Notes under the pieces: generated by a model
Database searches by the model: none
What the model was told of the DNA's origin: nothing
Seen by the model: the letters and a program-made list of their open reading frames with translations, nothing else
Part shown: positions 56,373 to 64,000 of the stretch, one piece after another
Layout of the letters: each line of letters starts with the position of its first letter
Numbering within the stretch: the stretch's first letter is position 1
Assembly (NCBI GenBank): GCA_028710525.1
Contig: JAQTTY010000005.1
Coordinates: 1 to 64,000, forward strand
Reading direction: 5' to 3'
From: Gallionella sp.
GTDB lineage: Bacteria > Pseudomonadota > Gammaproteobacteria > Burkholderiales > Gallionellaceae
DNA length: 64,000 nt
Translations under genes and position numbers: made by a program

Positions 56373-57818
56373 CTACATCAAAATAACGTCATATTGCACT
56401 TGGTTATAAGTCGACTCGACCTGCAAAGAGATAGGTTTGGCGATGAAGTCAGAGAGTTGCGCCAAGGTTTGAGACTCTTCGTCCAGGAACAGGTCTATCA
56501 CCTGCTGCCCCGCTAGGATGCGGTATTCGCGTGCATTGAATTGACGCGCCTCACGCACAATCTCCCGCAAGATCTCGTAACACACCGTCTGCGCAGTCTT
56601 CACTTCGCCGCGTCCTTTGCAGGTTGGGCAAGGTTCGCACATCAGATGGGCGAGGCTTTCACGGGTACGCTTGCGCGTCATCTCGACCAAGCCCAATGCG
56701 GAGAAACCATGCACGCTGATGCGTGTGTGGTCACGAGCCAATGCCTTGCGAAACTCTTCCAGCACTGCATTACGGTGCTCTTCATTATCCATATCGATGA
56801 AGTCACAGATGATGATGCCGCCCAGATTACGCAAGCGCAGTTGTCGCGCGATGACTTGAGTCGCCTCCAGATTGGTCTTGAAGATGGTGTCGTCAAAATT
56901 TCGCAGGCCTACGAAACCACCCGTATTCACATCCACCGTGGTCAGCGCCTCGGTCTGATCGATGATGAGATAACCGCCTGATTTCAGATCGACGCGCTTG
57001 GAAAGCGCACGTTCTATCTCTTCTTCCACACCATACAAGTCGTATAGCGGACGCACGCCAGGGTAATGCTCCAACTTGTCCGCGGCACTCGGAATGTAGG
57101 CAAGCGCAAACTCATTCATCTTCTGATAAGTCGCGCGTGAATCTATCTGTATACGTGTCGTCGCTTGTGTGACGAAGTCGCGTAGTACGCGCAAGCTGAT
57201 ATCCAACTCCTGATACAACATCTGCGGTGCGCTGGCAGTCTTCACCGCAACTTGTATCGCGCGCCATAATTTATCCAGATAGTCAATGTCAGCGGCAAAA
57301 TCCGGTTCATCATCGGCATCAGCTACCGTGCGTATGATGTAACCGCCTTTATGATCTTCTGGTAACAGCGATTGCAATTTGGTGCGCAAGTGTTCGCGCT
57401 GGAGATCATTCTCTATGCGCTGTGAGACGCCGATATGCGACTCCTGTGGCAGGTACACCAGTACCCGACCTGCGATACTCAGTTGCGTTGTGAGTCGCGC
57501 CCCCTTGCTGCCTATCGGCTCCTTGATGACCTGCACCAACAGGCTCTGCCCTTCGTGCAACACACGCTCTATAGGTTTAGGGTCGGCATTGTTCTCCCAT
57601 ATATCGGCGACGTGCAGGAAAGCTGATCGCTCCAGCCCTATATCGATAAAGGCGGATTGCATGCCTGGCAGCACACGCTTCACCGTGCCCATATAGACGT
57701 TGCTGACAATACCGCGACTGCTGGTGCGCTCGATATGCAGGTCCTGCACCACACCGAGTTGCATCACAGCGACCCGAGTTTCCTGCGGCGTGACATTGAT
57801 CAGTAGTTCTTCACTCAT
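56373..57818 (-). CDS. rng: Ribonuclease G
   Basis: RNase G is an endonuclease in 16S rRNA 5'-end maturation and mRNA decay. The 481-residue length matches RNase G, not the much longer RNase E. Seen are an S1 domain (IVSNVYMGTVKRVLPGMQSAFIDIG), the catalytic VDVNTGGFVG and IICDFIDMDNEEHR aspartates, and the zinc-link CEPCPTCKGRG. The start overlaps the maf stop by 4 bp. It is the last gene of the aceE-led minus-strand run. Confidence 0.96.
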   Translation of the reverse strand: MSEELLINVTPQETRVAVMQLGVVQDLHIERTSSRGIVSNVYMGTVKRVLPGMQSAFIDIGLERSAFLHVADIWENNADPKPIERVLHEGQSLLVQVIKEPIGSKGARLTTQLSIAGRVLVYLPQESHIGVSQRIENDLQREHLRTKLQSLLPEDHKGGYIIRTVADADDEPDFAADIDYLDKLWRAIQVAVKTASAPQMLYQELDISLRVLRDFVTQATTRIQIDSRATYQKMNEFALAYIPSAADKLEHYPGVRPLYDLYGVEEEIERALSKRVDLKSGGYLIIDQTEALTTVDVNTGGFVGLRNFDDTIFKTNLEATQVIARQLRLRNLGGIIICDFIDMDNEEHRNAVLEEFRKALARDHTRISVHGFSALGLVEMTRKRTRESLAHLMCEPCPTCKGRGEVKTAQTVCYEILREIVREARQFNAREYRILAGQQVIDLFLDEESQTLAQLSDFIAKPISLQVESTYNQVQYDVILM

Positions 57819-58435
57819 GGAGTAGGGACATTAAATTTTCTGAGTAGCGCGACGGTCTCGCATAAAGGGAGGCCAACTACGCCTGAGTAACTGCCGGAGA
57901 TATTTTCTACAAATGCGCCCGCTAAACCTTGTATGGCATAGCCGCCTGCTTTGTCTTTGTACTCATTACTAAACAAATAGCGACGGATACGATCTTCGTC
58001 CAACGAGGCGAAACGGACCATGGAAGTCGAGACTGCCATTTCCACATGTTCGCCCAACGCCATCGCAACTGCGGTCAACACCTGATGTTCTCGTCCTGAC
58101 AGGGCCAGCAACATCTCAGTGGCGTGTGCGGGACTCTCAGGCTTACCTAGTATCTTGCCATCTAAGATCACGGCCGTATCGGCCGCCAATACCGGCGCTG
58201 CGGGAAGATGTCGATAACGCAGCATTGCATAGCCGGTGGCTGCCTTCTCGCCACATACTCGGCGCACATAGTCTTCAGGCAACTCATCCTTGTGTGGCGT
58301 CTCATCCACATCCAGCCCACGCAGGGTATCGTTGCGCAACAGCAACAGATCGAAGTTCACGCCGATCTGCTTGAGCAGTTCGCGGCGTCTTGGGCTTTGC
58401 GAAGCAAGGTAGATGCGATTCTGAGCCGTGCTCAT
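57815..58435 (-). CDS. maf: Maf/YhdE nucleoside triphosphate pyrophosphatase
   Basis: Maf proteins hydrolyse dTTP, UTP or modified NTPs to the monophosphate, a housecleaning role. The 206-residue protein has IYLASQSPRRRELLKQIGV, VLAADTAVILDGKILGKP with the catalytic Asp, and GYAIQGLAGAFVENISGSYSGVVGLP. Its position next to rng matches YhdE (dTTP/UTP type) in E. coli; substrate preference is inferred from context. Confidence 0.93.
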   Translation of the reverse strand: MSTAQNRIYLASQSPRRRELLKQIGVNFDLLLLRNDTLRGLDVDETPHKDELPEDYVRRVCGEKAATGYAMLRYRHLPAAPVLAADTAVILDGKILGKPESPAHATEMLLALSGREHQVLTAVAMALGEHVEMAVSTSMVRFASLDEDRIRRYLFSNEYKDKAGGYAIQGLAGAFVENISGSYSGVVGLPLCETVALLRKFNVPTP

Positions 58436-58444
58436 CAGTACTTC

Positions 58445-58915
58445 CTATTCTCTATGGTAGGGATGATTGTGCAGCAGACTGTAGGCCCGATACAACTGCT
58501 CGGCGAGTAGCACGCGCACGAAAGCATGCGGCAATGTAAGCGCAGATAAGGCCAGCATCTGCTTTGCGGTCTGTTTGACTGTATCGTGCAATCCGTCCGC
58601 ACCTCCGACGATAAAGGCGACGTCGCAACCCTCACGCATCCAGTCTTGCATCTGTGTAGAAAGTTGCTTGGTGGTGGGCGTCGCACCGCGTTCATCCATC
58701 GCGATGCGCAGACAGTTCGCAGGCAAAACGTGCAGGATGCGCTGTGCTTCGGCTTGCATGATCTGCTCGGTTGTTTTGCCCGTAGTACGCGGCTCAGGCT
58801 TGACCTCCACCAGCTCCAGCTTAACCTCACGCGGCATGCGCTTAGCGTATTCGTTATAACCCTTGGTGATCCAGTCGGGCATCTTGTGTCCAACCGAGAC
58901 AATCAAAAGTCTCAT
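58445..58915 (-). CDS. rlmH: 23S rRNA pseudouridine(1915)-N3-methyltransferase RlmH
   Basis: RlmH methylates pseudouridine 1915 on assembled 70S ribosomes. The 156-residue SPOUT protein has LLIVSVGHKMPDWITKGYNEYAKR, DERGATPTTKQLS, FIVGGADGL (SAM knot) and the C-terminal LPHAFVRVLLAEQLYRAYSLL followed by the conserved HNHPYHR. It lies 9 bp before maf and 24 bp after rsfS in the conserved rsfS–rlmH pair. Confidence 0.97.
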   Translation of the reverse strand: MRLLIVSVGHKMPDWITKGYNEYAKRMPREVKLELVEVKPEPRTTGKTTEQIMQAEAQRILHVLPANCLRIAMDERGATPTTKQLSTQMQDWMREGCDVAFIVGGADGLHDTVKQTAKQMLALSALTLPHAFVRVLLAEQLYRAYSLLHNHPYHRE

Positions 58916-58939
58916 GTCGTAGCGCCCCTAGACAAACGA

Positions 58940-59299
58940 CTACTTGCTACCGGCCAACTTGGGACGCGCGGCTTGCGCCTTGCTCCACAACTCTTCCAGG
59001 TTGTAGTACTCGCGTATCGCAGGCTGCATGATGTGCACTAGCACTTCACCCAAGTCGACCAAGATCCATTCGCCGCTTTCTTCACCTTCGCGACCGATGA
59101 CGACCTCGCCCTGTTCCTTGAGCTTGACCACCACGTTATCGGCCAAGGCCTTGGTCTGACGCGTCGAGTTGGCGCTGGCAATGATCATGCGTTCGAACAG
59201 CGAGCTGAGCTTGCTGGTATCGATGACCGTGATATTGACCGCTTTGATCTCTTCCAGAGCGGCAACGACGGCGAGGGTTTTTTCTTCAGTATTTAGCAT
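58940..59299 (-). CDS. rsfS: Ribosomal silencing factor RsfS
   Basis: RsfS binds L14 and blocks subunit joining in poor nutrient conditions. The 119-residue protein has the DUF143 pattern: IKAVNITVIDTSKLSSLFERMIIASANSTRQTKALADNV, and GEESGEWILVDLGEVLVHIMQPAIREYYNLEELW. The start overlaps the end of nadD by 7 bp. Confidence 0.96.
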   Translation of the reverse strand: MLNTEEKTLAVVAALEEIKAVNITVIDTSKLSSLFERMIIASANSTRQTKALADNVVVKLKEQGEVVIGREGEESGEWILVDLGEVLVHIMQPAIREYYNLEELWSKAQAARPKLAGSK

Positions 59300-59949
59300 G
59301 ATGCGTACAAGTTATGTTGATGAATGTATTTCGCCACTGCCTGTGGCAGTAGGTAACGGATGCTGCGGTTCTCGGCGAGACGTGAACGTATCACGGTGGC
59401 CGATATCTCCAGTTTGGGTATACCCAATACTGCGATACCGCCATGCGGGCGTTTACGCAAAGTGTCGCTGGCGCACAAGCGCTGGCGGTATTGTTCGCGC
59501 AAGGCGTCAGGGGCAGACTCGATGCGCTCTTCTATGGTGTAGCCAGGACGGTAACCCACCACGATATGAGCCAACCCGAACAACTCCTCCCACTCGTGCC
59601 AGCTATGTAATTGCAAAAAAGCATCACCGCCCATCAGCAGACATAGCGGTTGCTGTTCGCCCAGTTCGGCGCGCAACTCACGCAGCGTGTCGACTGTATA
59701 ACACTTGCGTTCGCGCTTGACCTCACGCTCGTCCACCACGAATGCAGGGTGACCGTCTATCGCCAAACTCACCATCTCACTGCGCTGCGCTGCGGTGACT
59801 TGCGGTGCATCGCGGTGTGGCGGTGTGCCGGTGGGAATGAAGCGTATCTGCTGCAATCCCGCCAACTCCAGCATCTCTTCAGCTAGACGCAGATGACCGT
59901 AATGTATCGGGTCGAAGGTCCCGCCTAATATGCCTATCGGTCGCTGCAC
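59293..59949 (-). CDS. nadD: Nicotinate-nucleotide adenylyltransferase NadD
   Basis: NadD forms nicotinate adenine dinucleotide in NAD synthesis. The 218-residue protein has the nucleotidyltransferase start IGILGGTFDPIHYGHLRLAEE with the GxFxPxHxGH motif, PTGTPPHRD, LLMGGDAFLQLHSWHEWEEL and the C-terminal ISATVIRSRLAENRSIRYLLP with the ISxTxxR motif. It begins 11 bp after aceF, so it is probably read from the pyruvate dehydrogenase transcript. Confidence 0.96.
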   Translation of the reverse strand: MQRPIGILGGTFDPIHYGHLRLAEEMLELAGLQQIRFIPTGTPPHRDAPQVTAAQRSEMVSLAIDGHPAFVVDEREVKRERKCYTVDTLRELRAELGEQQPLCLLMGGDAFLQLHSWHEWEELFGLAHIVVGYRPGYTIEERIESAPDALREQYRQRLCASDTLRKRPHGGIAVLGIPKLEISATVIRSRLAENRSIRYLLPQAVAKYIHQHNLYASC

Positions 59950-59960
59950 GGGTGTCTTGC

Positions 59961-61256
59961 TTAGACCGCCAGCAAGCGGATATCGGACAATACTTTCGCC
60001 AGATAAGCCGTGAAGCGAGCAGCCAAAGCGCCATCGATGACGCGATGATCATAGGACAGCGACAGTGGCAACATCAGACGCGCTACAAACTCGCCATCCT
60101 TGTATACCGGTTTCATATTGGAGCGCGACACACCCAAGATCGCCACTTCAGGCGCGTTGATGATGGGCGTGAACGCCGTACCACCGATGCCACCCAAGCT
60201 GGAGATGGAGAAGCAACCGCCTTGCATATCCGCCGCAGTAATTTTCTTCTCGCGTGCCTTGGCGCTGATCTCGCCCAATTCTTTGGCCAACTGCACCAAA
60301 CCCTTCTTATCCACGTCGCGCAGTACCGGCACCATCAAGCCATCCGGTGTGTCCACTGCCACGCCGATATGGAAATAGTTCTTGTACACCAGGTTCTCGC
60401 CGCTCGCATCCAGTGAAGCGTTGAAATCTGGGTATTGCTGCAGTGCCTTGACTACAGCCTTGAGCAGGAACACCAGCGGAGTGATCTTGATATTTTGTTT
60501 CGCGTATTCGACGCTCAAGTCCTTACGGAACGCTTCCATCTCGGTGATATCGGCTTCGTCGAACTGCGTCACATGCGGGATGGTCACCCAGTTACGATGC
60601 AAGTTCGCGCCAGAGATCTTCTTGATGCGCGACAGGGGCTTGATATCCACCTCACCGAACTTAGCGAAGTCCACCACCGGCGTAGCCAGCACTTGCAAAC
60701 CACCGCTGCCCGTCGCGCCACGAGGTGCGCTCACGACCGCCTTTACGTAGTTCTGCACGTCATCCTTGGTCACACGACCTTTGTCGCCGCCGCCTGGAAC
60801 TTGCGAGATGTCCACGCCCAGTTCGCGCGCAAAACGGCGGATCGCCGGACTAGCATGCGCCTTGCTGCCGGGCGGCACAGGAGCCACGACGGGCACGACC
60901 GGCGCGATGACCGCCGCCGCTATCGGCGCAGGCGCAGGTGCAGCGGCTACTGGAGCGGGCGCGGCAGCAACCGGAGCGGCAGCAGGGGCCGCTGCAGCTT
61001 GCGCTGCGCCACCGGCTGCGGATTCCAGCGTCAGGATCAACGAACCTTCAGAGACCTTGTCACCTACTTTGATCTTGATTTCTTTAACGACGCCGGCAAA
61101 AGGCGACGGTACATCCATCGCAGCCTTGTCGGTTTCTAGCGTCAACAGTGTGTCTTCCGCGGCGATGGTATCGCCCACCTTGACCATCACTTCGATGACG
61201 CTGACATCCTTGTAGTCGCCGATGTCCGGCACGAGTACTTGTTTGATTTCTGCCAC
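59961..61256 (-). CDS. aceF: Pyruvate dehydrogenase E2 (dihydrolipoamide acetyltransferase)
   Basis: E2 transfers the acetyl group from lipoamide to CoA and forms the complex core. The 431-residue protein has one lipoyl domain (~1–75, lipoylated Lys in [10 protein letters not shown]), an Ala/Pro-rich linker (~80–130), the E1/E3-binding domain ([17 protein letters not shown]) and the acyltransferase domain ending with the catalytic DHRVIDGA. E. coli AceF has three lipoyl domains; one is normal in many other bacteria. It lies 16 bp after aceE. No E3 (lpd) gene follows. Confidence 0.96.
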   Translation of the reverse strand: MAEIKQVLVPDIGDYKDVSVIEVMVKVGDTIAAEDTLLTLETDKAAMDVPSPFAGVVKEIKIKVGDKVSEGSLILTLESAAGGAAQAAAAPAAAPVAAAPAPVAAAPAPAPIAAAVIAPVVPVVAPVPPGSKAHASPAIRRFARELGVDISQVPGGGDKGRVTKDDVQNYVKAVVSAPRGATGSGGLQVLATPVVDFAKFGEVDIKPLSRIKKISGANLHRNWVTIPHVTQFDEADITEMEAFRKDLSVEYAKQNIKITPLVFLLKAVVKALQQYPDFNASLDASGENLVYKNYFHIGVAVDTPDGLMVPVLRDVDKKGLVQLAKELGEISAKAREKKITAADMQGGCFSISSLGGIGGTAFTPIINAPEVAILGVSRSNMKPVYKDGEFVARLMLPLSLSYDHRVIDGALAARFTAYLAKVLSDIRLLAV

Positions 61257-61272
61257 AGTGATTCTCCTGACC

Positions 61273-63933
61273 TTACACAGTCGTTGGGTTGGGTTTGTCC
61301 TGATCGATACCGTACAGCTTGATCGCGCGTGTCACTTCGTATGCCGGCACAGTGCCTTCATCCGCCAGTGACTTCAATGCAGCGACCACGATGTAATGAC
61401 GGTTCACCTCGAAGAACTCACGCAGATGCTTGCGCGTATCGGAACGTCCAAAGCCATCCGTACCCAGCACAGTAAAGCGCTTAGGCAGGAAGCCACGAAT
61501 CTGGTCGGCGAAAGAGCGCATGTAATCGGTCGTCGCGACCACTGGGCCATTACGCTTTGCCATACATTGTTCGACATAGCTGACGCGCGGTTTCTTCGCT
61601 TCCGGATGCAGCATATTCCAGCGTTCGCAATCCATACCGTCGCGGCGCAGTTCGGTGAAGCTGGTGACGCTCCATACGTCTGCTGCCACGCCAAAGTCCT
61701 TAGCTAGCAACTCGGCAGCAAAGATCGATTCGCGCAAGATAGTGCCACTACCCATCAGCTGTACATGCGGCTGCTTGGCTTTGCCCTTGGTCTCGCTGAG
61801 CAGATACATACCCTTGATGATGCCTTCCTCGGCGCCTTTCGGCATTGCAGGATGGGTGTAGTTCTCGTTCATCAGCGTCAAGTAATAGAACACATCTTCT
61901 TGGTTCACATACATGCGGCGCATACCGTCTTGGATGATGACCGCGAGTTCGTAAGCGAAAGTCGGATCGTAGGACACGCAGTTAGGAATCGTCGCTGACA
62001 TCAGATGACTGTGGCCATCTTCGTGCTGCAGACCTTCACCGTTCAAGGTGGTACGACCGGCAGTACCACCCAACATGAAGCCACGCGCGCGCATGTCGCC
62101 TGCCGCCCAAGCCAAGTCACCGATACGCTGGAAGCCGAACATGGAGTAGTAGATAAAGAACGGCAACATCGCCACGCCGTGGTTGGCGTAAGAAGTCGCC
62201 GCAGCGATCCAATCCGCCATCGCACCCGCTTCATTGATACCTTCTTGCAACACCTGACCACTAGATGACTCTTTGTAGAACATCAGCTGATCGGCGTCTT
62301 GTGGCGTGTACAGCTGACCGACCTGCGAGAAGATACCTAGCTGGCGGAACATCCCTTCCATACCAAAGGTGCGCGATTCGTCCGGCACGATAGGCACGAT
62401 CTGTTTGCCGATGTTTTTGTCTTTGACCAAGATGCCCAGCATGCGCACGAAGGCCATGGTGGTGGAAATCTCTCGGTCGTCGGTGCTCTTCAACAAAGCA
62501 TCGAACGCTTCCAGAGAAGGAATCTGCAACGCAGTGGTGACCGGCTTACGAGCAGGCATCTCGCCCATCACGGCACTACGCTCTTTCAGGTATTTCGCTT
62601 CCAGACTGTCTGCTGGTGGACGGTAGAAATTCAAACTAGCGACTTGCTCATCGTTCAATGGAATATTGAAACGATCACGGAACTGCAGCAATACTTCACC
62701 CGCCATCTTCTTCTGCTGATGGGTGATGTTCTGACCTTCGCCCGCTTCGCCCATGCCGTAACCCTTAACGGTCTTGGCCAAAATCACGGTCGGTTGACCA
62801 GTGTGCTTGGTCGCTGATGCGTAAGCCGCGAACACCTTGTGCGGATCATGACCACCACGATTCAAGTGCCAGATCTCGTCGTCCGACATATCGGCGACCA
62901 TCTCCAACAACTCGGGATATTTACCGAAGAAATGTTCGCGCACATACGCGCCATTCTTGGATTTGTAAGTTTGGTATTCACCGTCCACCACTTCCTGCAT
63001 ACGCTTTTGTAGCAAGCCTTTGGTGTCTTTAGCGAACAAACGATCCCACTTGCCACCCCATACCACTTTAATGACGTTCCAACCTGCACCACGGAACACA
63101 CCTTCCAGTTCCTGGATGATCTTGCCGTTGCCGCGTACCGGTCCGTCTAGGCGTTGCAAGTTACAGTTGATGACGAAGATCAGATTGTCGAGTTTTTCGC
63201 GACCCGCCATAGAAACAGCGCCCAAAGATTCCGGTTCGTCGGTCTCACCATCACCCAAGAAGGCCCAGACCTTGCGGCCTGCCGTGTTAGTGATACCGCG
63301 CAACTCCAGATAGCGCATAAAGCGCGCTTGATAAATGGCCATCAAAGGGCCCAAGCCCATCGACACAGTAGGGAACTGCCAGAAATCCGGCATCAACCAA
63401 GGGTGAGGATAGGAAGACAGACCGTCGCCTTTGGCTTCTTGACGGAACTTGTACATCTTCTCTTCGCTGATGCGGCCTTCGAGGTAGGCACGCGCATACA
63501 CACCAGGAGACGAGTGTCCCTGGAAGTACACCAAGTCGCCGCCATGGCTAGAAGTTTGGCCGTGGAAGAAATGGTTGAAACCCACGTCATACAAAGTCGC
63601 TGCAGAAGCGAAGCTGGCAATATGGCCACCCAACTCGGAAGACTCCCTGTTCGCATTCAATACCAGTGCCATCGCGTTCCAGCGCATCAATGCGCGAATG
63701 CGGTGTTCCAGGTCGTGGTTGCCAGAGGAGCGCTGCTCGTCGCCCACGGCGATACTATTGCAATATGGGGTGGTGGCGCTGAATGGCACGCCGGCGCCGG
63801 AACTACGCGCCTTATCCAGCAATTTTTCTAGGATGAAATGCACACGCTCCGAGCCTTCTTTCTCGAACACGGATTCCAGCGCATCCAACCACTCTTGGGT
63901 CTCTTGTGGATCGTAATCAGGTGTCGTTCCCAT
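61273..63933 (-). CDS. aceE: Pyruvate dehydrogenase E1 (homodimeric)
   Basis: E1 decarboxylates pyruvate with thiamine diphosphate and acetylates the E2 lipoyl group. The 886-residue length equals E. coli AceE. Seen are [37 protein letters not shown] segments, the ThDP site [12 protein letters not shown] with [15 protein letters not shown], and [30 protein letters not shown] precedes the start. It is the first gene of the aceE–aceF–nadD–rsfS–rlmH–maf–rng run. Confidence 0.97.
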   Translation of the reverse strand: MGTTPDYDPQETQEWLDALESVFEKEGSERVHFILEKLLDKARSSGAGVPFSATTPYCNSIAVGDEQRSSGNHDLEHRIRALMRWNAMALVLNANRESSELGGHIASFASAATLYDVGFNHFFHGQTSSHGGDLVYFQGHSSPGVYARAYLEGRISEEKMYKFRQEAKGDGLSSYPHPWLMPDFWQFPTVSMGLGPLMAIYQARFMRYLELRGITNTAGRKVWAFLGDGETDEPESLGAVSMAGREKLDNLIFVINCNLQRLDGPVRGNGKIIQELEGVFRGAGWNVIKVVWGGKWDRLFAKDTKGLLQKRMQEVVDGEYQTYKSKNGAYVREHFFGKYPELLEMVADMSDDEIWHLNRGGHDPHKVFAAYASATKHTGQPTVILAKTVKGYGMGEAGEGQNITHQQKKMAGEVLLQFRDRFNIPLNDEQVASLNFYRPPADSLEAKYLKERSAVMGEMPARKPVTTALQIPSLEAFDALLKSTDDREISTTMAFVRMLGILVKDKNIGKQIVPIVPDESRTFGMEGMFRQLGIFSQVGQLYTPQDADQLMFYKESSSGQVLQEGINEAGAMADWIAAATSYANHGVAMLPFFIYYSMFGFQRIGDLAWAAGDMRARGFMLGGTAGRTTLNGEGLQHEDGHSHLMSATIPNCVSYDPTFAYELAVIIQDGMRRMYVNQEDVFYYLTLMNENYTHPAMPKGAEEGIIKGMYLLSETKGKAKQPHVQLMGSGTILRESIFAAELLAKDFGVAADVWSVTSFTELRRDGMDCERWNMLHPEAKKPRVSYVEQCMAKRNGPVVATTDYMRSFADQIRGFLPKRFTVLGTDGFGRSDTRKHLREFFEVNRHYIVVAALKSLADEGTVPAYEVTRAIKLYGIDQDKPNPTTV

Positions 63934-63957
63934 TTTTCTACTCTCTCCTAAGCTTGA

Positions 63958-64000
63958 TTATTCTGTACATCCACATCCTGCCGCATCTTGGGGCGAGGTG
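63958..64000 (-). other. Possible 3' end of a further minus-strand gene
   Basis: One minus-strand frame reads TSPQDAAGCGCTE then stop, entering from beyond the window edge and ending 24 bp before the aceE start. The Cys-rich end looks like a protein C-terminus, but 14 codons are too few to judge. The alternative is the promoter region of aceE. Confidence 0.25.

Overview
The window looks like a chromosomal segment of a betaproteobacterium, probably of the order Nitrosomonadales. The basis is the rRNA spacer type, the gene orders pilT/pilU–yggS–proC–yggT–yggU and rpsP–rimM–trmD–rplS, the prpR–prpBCDE arrangement, and best remembered family resemblances. A CbbY-type xylulose-1,5-bisphosphate phosphatase hints at a Calvin-cycle autotroph, and iron-oxidising Gallionellaceae would fit, but the genus is inference only. 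Almost everything is core housekeeping. There is no prophage, CRISPR array or intact insertion sequence.

Layout. 1–3,034: the 5' part of an rRNA operon on the minus strand (16S, tRNA-Ile, tRNA-Ala, start of 23S), driven by two near-identical tandem promoters. 3.1–15.4 kb: tsaD, plsY, folB, a CBS protein with an ArsB/NhaD-like permease, slt, cca, an EF-hand protein, a thioredoxin-like protein, a MidA-like methyltransferase, folM, ttcA and a coiled-coil lipoprotein. 15.5–23.9 kb, mostly minus strand: a YhcH/GIY-YIG pair, trhP, an ahcY–tfoX-like–holin-like–metF operon headed by an S-adenosylhomocysteine (SAH) riboswitch, cbbY and ffh. 23.9–28.3 kb: ypjD, the rpsP–rimM–trmD–rplS operon, a methylated-DNA methyltransferase and xerD. 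28.4–31.9 kb: phosphoketolase and a short acetate kinase. 32.7–43.4 kb: the methylcitrate-cycle locus, with prpR divergent from prpBCDE and followed by ppsR–ppsA, so propionate carbon is led through pyruvate to PEP. 43.5–49.8 kb: a VanZ protein, a 2Fe-2S ferredoxin, a hydrolase, an ABC exporter with a thioesterase gene inside it, hemJ and an RlmL-type methyltransferase. 49.8–55.4 kb: a GGDEF protein, pilU, pilT and yggS–proC–yggT–yggU. 55.5–63.9 kb, minus strand: an alpha-carbonic anhydrase, then a long run transcribed aceE–aceF–nadD–rsfS–rlmH–maf–rng.

Regulation visible in the DNA: the SAH riboswitch, whose expression platform can be read base by base; a perfect sigma-54 promoter before prpB with two overlapping palindromes upstream (probable PrpR sites); tandem stringent-type rrn promoters; boxA antitermination sites; and four good intrinsic terminators.

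Two dispersed intergenic inverted-repeat families occur (two and three copies). One copy appears to supply the ribosome-binding site and start codon of an ABC transporter ATPase gene. I see no clearly new multi-gene system. The best leads for something undescribed are a hairpin-rich 298-bp gap before the RlmL-type gene, the ABC–thioesterase cassette, and the coupled GIY-YIG/YhcH pair with its hairpin-rich leader.
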